Position numbers and translations under genes: made by a program
Source: Cucumis sativus
Lineage: Eukaryota > Streptophyta > Magnoliopsida > Cucurbitales > Cucurbitaceae
Assembly (NCBI RefSeq): GCF_000004075.3
Contig: NC_026659.2
Coordinates: 2,976,001 to 3,040,000 of the forward strand
DNA length: 64,000 bases
Direction: 5' to 3'
Shown: positions 1 to 8,801 of the stretch, in pieces
Numbering within the stretch: the stretch's first letter is position 1
Layout: every line of letters begins with the position of its first letter
The notes under the pieces: model-generated
What the model was told of the DNA's origin: nothing
The model's input: only the letters and a program-made list of their open reading frames with translations
Databases searched by the model: none

Positions 1-2
1 TC

Positions 3-1712
3 AACAGCGTCGAAGCAGCTCAGAGAATTGAAGGGAATTTTCTTGATGCCATAAGTAAGGATCTGAAAACGTTGAAGTTCCGGATCCCTTCTTACCACAA
101 ATTTTCGGTTCCAGCCCGTTTGATTGATAGGGGGAGTGACACGCCAGGGCAGAGTGAATTCAAGTTGCCAAATTTGCATGACGACGAGGTGTTTGATGAA
201 AGTCCTGCTTTTATAGAAATTCAGGAAATCTATAATGGCTTTACTGATGATCTTTTTAAAAAGTGTTTTTTGTATTTTGCTGTGTTTCCTGACAATGTTG
301 TGTTAAAGAAGCGGTTTCTTACACATTGGTGGATTGGGGAAGGCCTACTGGACTCTTTAGATAATGGGGATGAAACGCCTGAAGTTCTTGCTGGTAAGAT
401 TCTTAAGGAATTTGCAGAGAAGGGTTTGATTGTGCCAGTGATAGAAAAAGAAAAGAAGGTCAAAAGGAGATTTAGAATTCCCCCTCTTGTGCGTTCTGCT
501 GCAATTAAACTGGCCAAACAAAAGGAGTTTTTAGATTATGATATTGGGGACAACCCAACTGGGAAATCTTCCGACTGTGATAGGATTTTTCTAGTGAAGG
601 GGGGAGGCTCTCACCCACCGAAAGCCCCAACGAAGGACCGGAATTTGGAAAAAACAATGGAAGTAATCTTCAATGTTAGCCAACCTTTCCCTGATTCTGC
701 ATTGGAGTGGTTAGCGAAGGAAGGGGAAGTAGACATGAGAACTGCCAAAGTTGTGGAATGGTTGCGAAGGCTGAGAAACCTAAAGGTTCTTTACTTGGGG
801 AGATGGCAGAGTGCAGTTGATGAGCAGCATATCGAAGTTGAAAGCCTTGAGTTCTTAAAAGGTTTGAAGAAAATGAAAAAACTAAGGCTTTTGAGCCTCC
901 AAGGGATATCCTGGATCAATAAGCTTCCAAAGTCCATAAGAACATTGAGTGATCTCAGGGTTTTGGACTTGAAATCTTGTTTCAATCTTGAGAAAATTCC
1001 TCATAGCATAGGATCTCTCAAAATGCTTACACATCTAGATGTCTCTGGGTGCTATATGCTCAATGGGATGCCCAAGAGTATATCTGCACTAACTGAATTG
1101 AGAGTCTTGAAGGGGTTTGTCACAGGAAAGTCAAATCTTAATGATCTAAAAGGCTTAAAGAAGCTGAGAAAGTTAAGCATCAACACAAGCAGACAAGATT
1201 TTCCTAATGAAACCGATCTATGTGTTCTCCAAGGACTTGGGGAGCACGGTAAGCTTCGAAATCTGACAATCTCATGGGGGGCAGAAGACGTGAAGCAACA
1301 ATCTTCGAGCGAACGGAACATTATACGACAGGTATCTAAGAAGTTAAGCAAACAATTATCCAAGACATTGACCAAACAAAGGAGTCAGTTTGGCTATGAG
1401 ATCGTAGAATTGCCAAAAGAGCTAGAGAAGCTTGAGATGGAATGTCTTCCAAAGGAAGAGCTACCCCCATGGCTAAATCCTTCAAAATTGACAAACCTGA
1501 AGAGACTCTACATTAGAGGAGGGAAACTAGCAGGGCTCGGGAACGAGACGTGGAATGCGGAGGTTGTTCGTCTGAAATACATGGCAGATCTGAAGATAGA
1601 TTGGAGAGAACTTCAGAAAATTCTTCCAAATTTGAGTTACTTCCAGAGGGTAAAATGTCCAAGAGTTACTTTTTGTCCCTGTGATGCGAATGGAGTTTGG
1701 ATGAAGCCATAA
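3..1712 (+). CDS. WHD-LRR resistance-like protein without NB domain (RPP13-like 4 type), 5' partial
   Basis: The reading frame is open to the left edge of the window and stops with TAA at 1710-1712, so the start is outside. The visible protein has a winged-helix region around KKCFLYFAVFP, typical of the ARC2/WHD part of plant NLRs. It continues into a site equivalent to MHD that reads IPPLVR, then leucine-rich repeats (LRVLDLKSC, LTHLDVSGC) and a conserved end in GVWMKP. No P-loop, kinase-2 or GLPL motif is present. Its closest relative here is the gene at 8802-10862, roughly three quarters identical by eye; the similarity runs on into the 3' UTR, so they are tandem paralogues. An AATAAA about 80 bases past the stop may be the poly(A) signal. 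Immune function is inferred from family resemblance. Confidence 0.85.
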   Translation, partial: NSVEAAQRIEGNFLDAISKDLKTLKFRIPSYHKFSVPARLIDRGSDTPGQSEFKLPNLHDDEVFDESPAFIEIQEIYNGFTDDLFKKCFLYFAVFPDNVVLKKRFLTHWWIGEGLLDSLDNGDETPEVLAGKILKEFAEKGLIVPVIEKEKKVKRRFRIPPLVRSAAIKLAKQKEFLDYDIGDNPTGKSSDCDRIFLVKGGGSHPPKAPTKDRNLEKTMEVIFNVSQPFPDSALEWLAKEGEVDMRTAKVVEWLRRLRNLKVLYLGRWQSAVDEQHIEVESLEFLKGLKKMKKLRLLSLQGISWINKLPKSIRTLSDLRVLDLKSCFNLEKIPHSIGSLKMLTHLDVSGCYMLNGMPKSISALTELRVLKGFVTGKSNLNDLKGLKKLRKLSINTSRQDFPNETDLCVLQGLGEHGKLRNLTISWGAEDVKQQSSSERNIIRQVSKKLSKQLSKTLTKQRSQFGYEIVELPKELEKLEMECLPKEELPPWLNPSKLTNLKRLYIRGGKLAGLGNETWNAEVVRLKYMADLKIDWRELQKILPNLSYFQRVKCPRVTFCPCDANGVWMKP

Positions 1713-2599
1713 CATTAGTGTTAAAAACAATGGTGGTATTGCGAAACAGCAACCTAGAAGAGCTGCTTGTGCTATATTTTTAGTTGGTACTAAATAAATT
1801 TCTATATTCAATGTAAAATTAAACTTATTAACTGCCCATAGAGTCATGACTTACTATGTCCTCTCTTTCTTGAATCCATTGTTGTAGTTTGTATTTTCCT
1901 AAGCCTACAGACTTGATAAAAATTAAATAAAAAATGTGAAGTTTTGGTTAGACATAAAATTCAAATTTTATATTAATTAGTTTATTTAAAAAAGATTGAA
2001 ATTAATATTAGAAAATTCTTTTGACTTCTTTATGCATTATTGAGACAACTAAGCAATAGAAGTTTTACACAACTCATTGTTGAAATTTTGAAAAAAAAGC
2101 AAAAGAAAAAAAGAAGAAAAAGACTCAATTCAACGCCATAAACACATATATACAAGCAATCATTTACCACTCGACTCAATTCTGGATGAGAAACACCTAA
2201 AAAATGAAAGTAAGCTTAACATAATTAACCCACTCCTAATGGAGAGAGAGTATACTTCCTTTGTTGGGCGGAAAATGAGGGAGAGAATGGAGAAAAGCAT
2301 TCCTCACAAGTCGAGGGAACCCACCCTCACGCTCATCTCATTTGATATAGCAAAAGTATCTTTGGGCGGATGGAGTAATCGATACGTTGATCTAAGAGTC
2401 AAGTCTTGGTAATAAAAGAAATGAAAGTTAAAGTCCAAAATCAAGTCTCGTCCTTTGAGTTAACCTTCCAATTCGTGGTTGGATGGGACCCATATTTTCT
2501 TCTTTTTCTTTTTGATTCTTCTTCTTCTTCGTCTGCTTCAGCTTTAACGACCAATTTAACATGAACCCATTTCTCCATTGAGCTCGAAAACCACCTCCT
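1713..2599. other. Intergenic spacer, 3' flank of the LRR gene and promoter side of the DUF4220 gene
   Basis: No gene is seen. The first 100 bases are the 3' UTR of the preceding LRR gene. The rest is AT-rich. A purine-rich stretch lies near 2085-2130 and a pyrimidine-rich leader (TTCTTCTTCTTC) at about 2515-2530, just upstream of the next start codon. Confidence 0.6.
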
Positions 2600-4873
2600 A
2601 TGGCTTTGCTGAGTGAAAATTTCCCAACACCCACTTTACATCTTCAAACCCCACCTTCAAATGACCAAACTTTCGATTTAATTCCACCACATGTCAAAGA
2701 ACTCTGGGAAAGATGGAACACCAGAGGCTTAATTCTCTTCAGTCTCTCTTTACAAACGTTCCTAATCCTCTGTGCTCCTCTCAGAAAACGAACCTCAAGA
2801 AAATTCCCCATCTTCCTCATTTGGTCCGCCTATCTCCTCGCCGATTGGACCGCCAGTTTCATTGTTGGTTTAATTTCCAGCAACCAGAGCAAATCCGACG
2901 CCAATGTCTACCTTCTCGCTTTCTGGGCTCCTTTTCTTCTCATCCATCTTGGCGGCCCCGACACCATTACCGCTTTCGCTCTCGAAGACAACGCTCTTTG
3001 GCTTCGCCATTTGATCGGATTGCTTTTTCAGGTCGTTGCTACTGTTTATGTCTTCATTCAAACTATTCCTCAAAACAAGCTCCGGGTTCCTGCAATTTTG
3101 ATGTTTCTTGCAGGGATTATTAAGTATGCGGAACGAACTAGGGCTTTGTATTTAGCGAGTTTGGGGAGTTTTAGAGCTTCCATGCTTAAAGAACCCGACC
3201 CAGGGCCTGATTATGCTAAATTAATGGAGGAATTTACTTGCAAGAAAGATGCCCATTTGCCTACTACCATTCAACTTGTGAATGAGCCTAATCAAGAATG
3301 GAGTCCTTTTACTAGCACTGCAAAAGCGGGTGATCTGAATCAGCTTGAGGTTGTTCAATATGCTTTTCTTTACTTTAACAAATTCAAGGGTTTGATTGTT
3401 GATTTGATTTTTAGCTTTAAGGAGAGAAATGAAAGCAGGGATTTCTTTTTGAAGAGAACCCCAAGTGATGCTCTTAAGGTGATTGAGGTTGAGCTTAACT
3501 TCATATATGAAGTTCTCTTCACTAAAGTAGTGGTTATTCATAATATATTTGGGTCGATTTTTAGATTCATTTCTTCGTGTTCTGTGACTGTGGCTTTGGT
3601 ACTGTTTAGCAGATTGGATAAAACTGATTTTAGGAAACTTGATGTAAGGATTACTTATGCTTTGCTTGTAGGAGCCTTGGCTCTAGATTTTGTATCCTTT
3701 TCCATGACCGTCTTCTCTGATTGGACTATAGCTACTCTTATAAAGGATGATTCAATTTTGGCCACTTTCTTTGAATACCTTCTCTGGCTCAAAAGAAAGA
3801 GAGTGTCTGTGCATAAGAAGTCTCCATTTTCAGGCCTTAAGAAGCTGGACACTCCACGGATATTCCGCCGGTGGCGCGAGTCGGTGTCTCAGTTCAATTT
3901 GATAGCATATTGCCTTAGTGAACGAATCCCAACGGATGATTCAAGAAACACATCAGTCTGTTGTGGCTGCTCTTTTGCTTGGAATAAAACAGTTCGTCTT
4001 CTTCGTCGTATAAAAGATTTTGTCATCGATTATTTAGGTGCTAAAGAGTTCTTCGATGATTGGAAATATGTCTCCAGGCAACCAGTTTTTGAGAAGCTTT
4101 GGGATTTGATCTTTGAGGAGATGCTTGAAAAGTCCAAAGCAGCAGAAACTGTGGAAATTACTGAAGAAATATGTTCATCTAGAGGCTCCTACGTACTGAA
4201 ATCAATGGACCTTCCATCAGAAATCGATATCGGTGAGTTAATATCCGACATTGATGAAGTAGCTTTTGATGAGAGCCTTATGCTATGGCACATAGCAACA
4301 GAACTTTGTTATAGAGACGAACAAAATACCAACACAAACGTAAACGACACTGGTACTAGTTATCGCGAATTCAGCAAGGTCTTATCAGATTACATGCTTT
4401 ACCTCCTGGTGATGCTTCCCTCAATGATGTCGGCCGTGGCTGGAATTGGGGAAATAAGGTTCAGGGATACTTGTGCCGAGGCAAAGAAGTTCTTTGACCG
4501 AAGACGATTCAGTTGTACCTTAGATGAAACTATAATCATGAAGGGTTGTCGAGAAATACTAGCCGTGAATGTTACCGATGCAAATCCTGTGGAAGTAAAA
4601 GGAGATAAAAGCAAATCTGTATTGTTTAATGGTTCGTTACTTGCCAAGAAGTTAAAGAAGTATAATGAGAAATGGGAGATAATGAGTAAAGTTTGGATTG
4701 AAATGTTGGGATATGCAGCCAGCCATTGTAGACCAGACCAACATGCTCAGCAAGTTAGCAAAGGAGGAGAACTCATCACTGTGGTTTGGTTATTAATGGC
4801 ACATTTTGGGCTTGGAGAACAGTTTCAAATCAGTGAAGGCCATGCCAGAGCAAAACTCAGAGTTCATAAGTAG
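2600..4873 (+). CDS. DUF4220/DUF594 multi-pass membrane protein, 757 aa
   Basis: This is a single-exon gene starting at the first ATG after the pyrimidine-rich leader. The N-terminal half carries several hydrophobic segments (around LILFSLSLQTFLILC, FLIWSAYLLADW, LLAFWAPFLLIHLGG, LFQVVATVYVFI). Two more follow near residues 320-370 (FISSCSVTVALVLF, ALLVGALALDFVSF). The C-terminus contains the DUF594 signature ELITVVWLLMAHFGLG followed by SEGHARAKL. That order, DUF4220 membrane domain then DUF594, defines a large plant-specific family of unknown biochemical function. Length and both domains look complete. It lies inside the NLR-fragment cluster, on the same strand as the LRR paralogues; nothing in the sequence shows whether it works with them. 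Confidence 0.93.
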   Translation: MALLSENFPTPTLHLQTPPSNDQTFDLIPPHVKELWERWNTRGLILFSLSLQTFLILCAPLRKRTSRKFPIFLIWSAYLLADWTASFIVGLISSNQSKSDANVYLLAFWAPFLLIHLGGPDTITAFALEDNALWLRHLIGLLFQVVATVYVFIQTIPQNKLRVPAILMFLAGIIKYAERTRALYLASLGSFRASMLKEPDPGPDYAKLMEEFTCKKDAHLPTTIQLVNEPNQEWSPFTSTAKAGDLNQLEVVQYAFLYFNKFKGLIVDLIFSFKERNESRDFFLKRTPSDALKVIEVELNFIYEVLFTKVVVIHNIFGSIFRFISSCSVTVALVLFSRLDKTDFRKLDVRITYALLVGALALDFVSFSMTVFSDWTIATLIKDDSILATFFEYLLWLKRKRVSVHKKSPFSGLKKLDTPRIFRRWRESVSQFNLIAYCLSERIPTDDSRNTSVCCGCSFAWNKTVRLLRRIKDFVIDYLGAKEFFDDWKYVSRQPVFEKLWDLIFEEMLEKSKAAETVEITEEICSSRGSYVLKSMDLPSEIDIGELISDIDEVAFDESLMLWHIATELCYRDEQNTNTNVNDTGTSYREFSKVLSDYMLYLLVMLPSMMSAVAGIGEIRFRDTCAEAKKFFDRRRFSCTLDETIIMKGCREILAVNVTDANPVEVKGDKSKSVLFNGSLLAKKLKKYNEKWEIMSKVWIEMLGYAASHCRPDQHAQQVSKGGELITVVWLLMAHFGLGEQFQISEGHARAKLRVHK

Positions 4874-6305
4874 CTGAGAGATTTTTCTATAATGGGTTTG
4901 TTCTTTTTCCCTTTGGATTTCAAGTGTTATGATATGAATCCTTCTTTGAGATGTGTTGTACAAAATCATCCATCCATTGGTATATTGTTGTATTAAGGAG
5001 TGAGCATCGATTTAACGGGGCTAGTTTTCCAACTAAACTGCCACCGAACCAACTATTGTCATTCAAGTAAATGTTCAAATCGGCCGTGATCATAAAGTAG
5101 TACAAACCAACCATTAGTGAAACTTTTGAAAAGTATTGTTAGTTTGAATTTTTTCCAAGTTGATTCCGATCAATCTAGACTCTTCCTTGTCCTTTCAACT
5201 ACATTCGCTTGTAGTTTCGATCAGTTCACGCTCATCCATATTAGTTGAGATATAGAAGCATGTAATGTGATAAATTTTTGTAACGGAAGACAATTGCCAA
5301 TGTGAATTTAGTTTTCCTTATGAACTATAATATCTCCAAACTATCAAATTGTGTCGTAGTTTTTAATCATGTCTTTACAACAAAAAGCTTTATATTGAGA
5401 GCTATAAATTTTAATATACATAATCTTAAAGATTCTGAGAGAAAAATAAAATAAAATAAAGGCTTGAAAAGAGTGAGTGTTACTCATGAGCATCTCTCTC
5501 CTTTATTTTCTTTTAGCCAATTTTACTTTTCCTTTTATTTTTTAAACCTTACTTTTTCTTTTTAAAGCATATAGATTTGCTTACAAAATAATAAATAAAT
5601 AAAAGAAAATTTGTCAAAAAAAAAACTATTTATAAAATATAGCAAAATTTTTAAATGAGTGAGTTTTAATAAATTTTAAGTTTGATTGAATAGGAATGTA
5701 AGAATTCAAACAAATATTCAATCTAAAAACAAAAATCGAAATCTGCAGAACCAAAATAATGAATCTAATGAGAAACATTTTATTGGACATGTTGTCATTT
5801 TTGTATTAAAAACCTATTGCAATAATGAATCTAGTGAGAAACATTTGATTGGACATGTTGTCATTTTTGTATTAAAAACCTATTGCAATCTCGTATTTAT
5901 AAGATTGAACTATTTATCTTCTTATCAATTAATTTCGATATAAACTTTCATGTTATTTAATATAATTAATTGAATTATATTATAGTTTTTTGCTTTATCT
6001 TTCTATCAAGCATCTTACATTATAATATTATTGCCCATATGCCTTTTCTTATATTCAATGTGTGAAACCAAATTTACATTATAGTTTTACTATTTTGAGT
6101 ATTAAATTTATGTATTTATTTTTCACCAAAATCATTATTATTAATTATTTAAGATTTATGATTCATTAACAACAAATTATCATTTGGTTAAGAAATCTTT
6201 AATCAAACTAACAACAACAGAGGGAAAGTGGTAGTTTAAGAAACATACAAACATGAAAAATTTTAGTTCAACAAAGATATAAAAGAAATTGATTGCTAAT
6301 TTTAA
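4874..6305. other. AT-rich intergenic spacer between convergent genes
   Basis: Apart from a 66-bp tandem duplication (5755-5886), I see no gene here. The DUF4220 gene and the NB-only gene both end toward this spacer, so it holds their 3' flanks. Confidence 0.6.
5755..5886. repeat. Two-copy 66-bp tandem duplication
   Basis: Copies at 5755-5820 and 5821-5886 differ at only a few positions (CTAATGAG against CTAGTGAG, TTTATTGG against TTGATTGG). The unit is a multiple of three, which keeps a short reading frame open, but that frame has no recognisable protein features. Confidence 0.95.
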
Positions 6306-7187
6306 TCATCGATCTTCTTCTTCTCGTCGTTGTTGTTCTGTATTTTTCTTCTTTTCTAGTTCTTTTTTGAATTGAATCTCTCCCATCATCTTAGCGATCA
6401 ACGGAAGTCCACCACATTTCTTCAGCAATTTCACTTTCAATTCCTTGAAGTTCAGGATTTCATCAGGGATCGAAATTCCATCTTTCACAACTTCTTGCCG
6501 GAAAATTTCCCAGAAACTTTCTGGGTCTTTATGAGGAACCAAACACCTCAAATTTCCCTCTCCTACCATAGCTTTTGCAGCTTTCTCACTTCTACTCGTC
6601 AAAATCACAGCTCCTCCATTCCCTTTCGGAAACCCATCTCTTAATTTCTCCCCATTTTTCTCACAAGAATTCAAATCCCAGTACCAATCATTCTGTTCTT
6701 CCTCTGTTTTAAACTCTTGAACATCATCCAGTACAATCAGATACCGTTTCCCTCTCAGTTGAAGTCGGAGAGCGTAGAGGAGGCTGCCGAGTGTTTCGCC
6801 ACCGGGAAACTTCGTGTCAACTCCGAGAGAGATTAGGATTCTCTTCAGAAGAGCGATTTTGGGATCGGCGTCTTCTGTGAAATTTTCCGACATTGAGATC
6901 CAAATTCTGGGGAGGAACTTGGATTTTACTTCTGGGTTTTGGAGAAAGGCTCGAGAAATTGTTGACTTTCCGATACCTCGTACTCCGATGATTCCGATTG
7001 CTCTGAAGCCGTTTCCGCCGCCGCTGATAGGTGGTATGTCGAGCATTTTCTGTAGAACTAGAAGCTCGTTTTCGACGCCGTGGACGGTGGATCCGTCGAC
7101 GGTTTGTGTAACCCATTCGGAGATTCGTGTTCTTGTTTCGGCGGGCGCGGTGGGTTGGGTCTCGGAATTTTGGAGTAGGCTGTTCAT
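6306..7187 (-). CDS. NB-ARC-only protein (At5g45490-like), 293 aa
   Basis: This single-exon gene begins at the first ATG of a frame whose upstream in-frame stop is at 7260-7262. Plant NB-ARC motifs appear in order: P-loop GVRGIGKS (68-75), an RNBS-A-like segment FLPRIWISMSENF (about 91-103), kinase-2 LIVLDDV (150-156), RNBS-B GGAVILTSR (191-199) and CGGLPL (258-263). It ends about 30 residues later in a charged Lys/Glu/Arg tail. There is no coiled-coil or TIR domain in front and no WHD or LRR behind. P-loop lysine and kinase-2 aspartates are intact, so nucleotide binding is plausible. It is divergent from the WHD-LRR gene at 8802, which begins where this one ends in NLR domain order. Similar stand-alone NB proteins exist in Arabidopsis (At5g45440, At5g45490, from memory), so simple truncation is not the only reading. 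Confidence 0.88.
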   Translation of the reverse strand: MNSLLQNSETQPTAPAETRTRISEWVTQTVDGSTVHGVENELLVLQKMLDIPPISGGGNGFRAIGIIGVRGIGKSTISRAFLQNPEVKSKFLPRIWISMSENFTEDADPKIALLKRILISLGVDTKFPGGETLGSLLYALRLQLRGKRYLIVLDDVQEFKTEEEQNDWYWDLNSCEKNGEKLRDGFPKGNGGAVILTSRSEKAAKAMVGEGNLRCLVPHKDPESFWEIFRQEVVKDGISIPDEILNFKELKVKLLKKCGGLPLIAKMMGEIQFKKELEKKKNTEQQRREEEDR

Positions 7188-7384
7188 GTCTCCGGTGGAC
7201 GTGGGTTTGGGGATTTGAGGTGCTTTGATGGCGGAATGAGTGGTTAGTTGATTTGGAGTTTATCCCTCATATGGAAAACGACGCATCTCTTTCATTGGAC
7301 TTTTGAGTTTGAAAGTGTCCCTCCCTTCAAAACATGCAACTTTTCAACTACCTTACCGTGGATAGTTAGGCATTTGATATTAAG

Positions 7385-7550
7385 TATAGCAAAATTAGGA
7401 CGAGTATGTTAGTGATAGATTAATATTTGCAATATAGTCTATCATTGATAGAATTTGACAATTTTGGCTATATTTACAAATTTTTTTTTAAAAATGTTGC
7501 TATATAGTTAATTATTTTGAATCTAATAGCTAAATTTGCAATTATCCATT
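7385..7550. repeat. AT-rich interspersed repeat, copy 1
   Basis: Contains the block TCTATCATTGATAGAATTTG followed by GGCTATATTTACAAATTTT and TGTTGCTATATAG. The same order of elements recurs at 8105-8285 and 54710-54845. I remember closely similar repeats as abundant in cucumber and melon intergenic DNA. A MITE-like origin is possible, but no clear ends are visible. Confidence 0.6.
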
Positions 7551-8104
7551 TAGTAAAATACTTTGGTTTGGATGTCAAGGGAATTTATAGGTTCCATTTT
7601 GGTAATTACTTTAGTTAAATTCCAATTTCGTTTAGGGGTCAAGGAAACTAGTAGAGATTTTTTTTTTTTTTTACTACTGGGTTAACGGACGATGAATAAC
7701 TAGATGAATATATATCCATATGTTGTTTTCTTCTTTCAACAAAGTTTGTAATGTGCAACAAATAATCATGTCTGATTGGGTAGAGACATATCTTTTTCCC
7801 TTTTTTCTTCTTCTTGTAATTTTCTTATCACTTTCCCCTTTTAATATTACTCTTGTTTCCTTCATTCTCCTTTACCTCTTTTCCTCTTCTATGCTTGTTG
7901 GGGCAATCATGGAAGAATAATGAGAATGAGGAGGAGGATGAGTAAAGGTTATCATAGGAAGATGAAGGGGAAAAAGATTTAAGATAAAAAAGAAGTTACA
8001 ATGTTTTCTTTTATCTAAAAAAAATGTCATTGAGAGGACTAAATAAATAAATATACATATTTATGGTTATTTTTTAAAATAAAAAATAAATTAAAATATA
8101 TACG

Positions 8105-8285
8105 AGTTATAACAAATTTTTTGAATTCTATAGAAACGGATAAACTTTTATCATTGTGTATAGTGGCACTGATTGAAAGATATTAGTGTCTATTAAATGT
8201 TTGTTATTGATAGAATATGAAATTTTGCTATAGCTCGTAAATATTTCGTCAAATTTACTATTTTTGACAATTTTTCTATATCATT
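8105..8285. repeat. AT-rich interspersed repeat, copy 2
   Basis: Shares TTGATAGAATATGAAATTTT, GCTATAGCTCGTAAATATTT and CTATTTTTGACAATTTTTC with the copy at 54710-54845, and more distantly with 7385-7550. It is part of the same degenerate family. Confidence 0.6.
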
Positions 8286-8801
8286 CTTGCATGTTTTTCA
8301 ATTGTTGTAATTGTAATAAGATTCTATTGATTGATTGGATTTAAATTGTAAATGCACTTATAATTTTGAAGCTGTCACATCTGCCTTTACTATTACATTT
8401 GATTCTAATAAGATTGTGCATTTGATTAACGATTTGGATGTGACCTCCATTCGTTTATTATGATTATGGAACACAAGTAAATAACAACAAACGTGATTAG
8501 CTAGGGTTTTACGTGAATAAAACTGATCTTATAGTTGAAAAAGATTTATTGAAATTTAAAAATATTAAAATGAGCTAACATCATATACTTTTCAAAGAAT
8601 TTATATACTTTTCTTATTTTCTTCTTTTTTGGGCTAAAATGAAGCGAATATAACTTAAAAGCACCCAAATGGTAAGTAACCTTCAATGTTACATTTTCGT
8701 TTTTTAATTTTCTTCTTCAAAGTTCCAACGAACAAATAACCCATTTTATATTTGCTAACTTCTCCGTTTCATTTCACTTCACAAAGCTTTCTCTTCCAGC
8801 C

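Larger units (their letters stand above)
7188..8801. promoter_or_regulatory. Shared divergent intergenic region between NB-only and WHD-LRR genes
   Basis: This 1.6-kb spacer lies between two start codons facing away from each other, so it must hold both promoters. It is AT-rich and contains two degenerate repeat copies (7385-7550 and 8105-8285), listed separately. I do not see a protein-coding gene in it. Bidirectional regulation is inferred from orientation only. Confidence 0.6.

Noticed and set aside
5465-5500. miR156-like word GAGTGAGTGTTACTC
   Set aside because: It lacks the miR156 core and no precursor hairpin with a matching star strand is visible.
5686-5943. 85-residue open frame spanning the 66-bp tandem repeat
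   Set aside because: Its repeat peptide comes only from the duplication; composition is non-coding and there is no family resemblance or promoter.
6963-6990. miR482/2118 target at the P-loop of the NB gene
   Set aside because: The P-loop is GVRGIGKS and its codons do not fit the usual target that codes GMGGVGKT.
6372-7218. Plus-strand frames opposite the NB-only gene
   Set aside because: They are antisense shadows of the NB-ARC coding sequence, whose motifs are clear on the minus strand.
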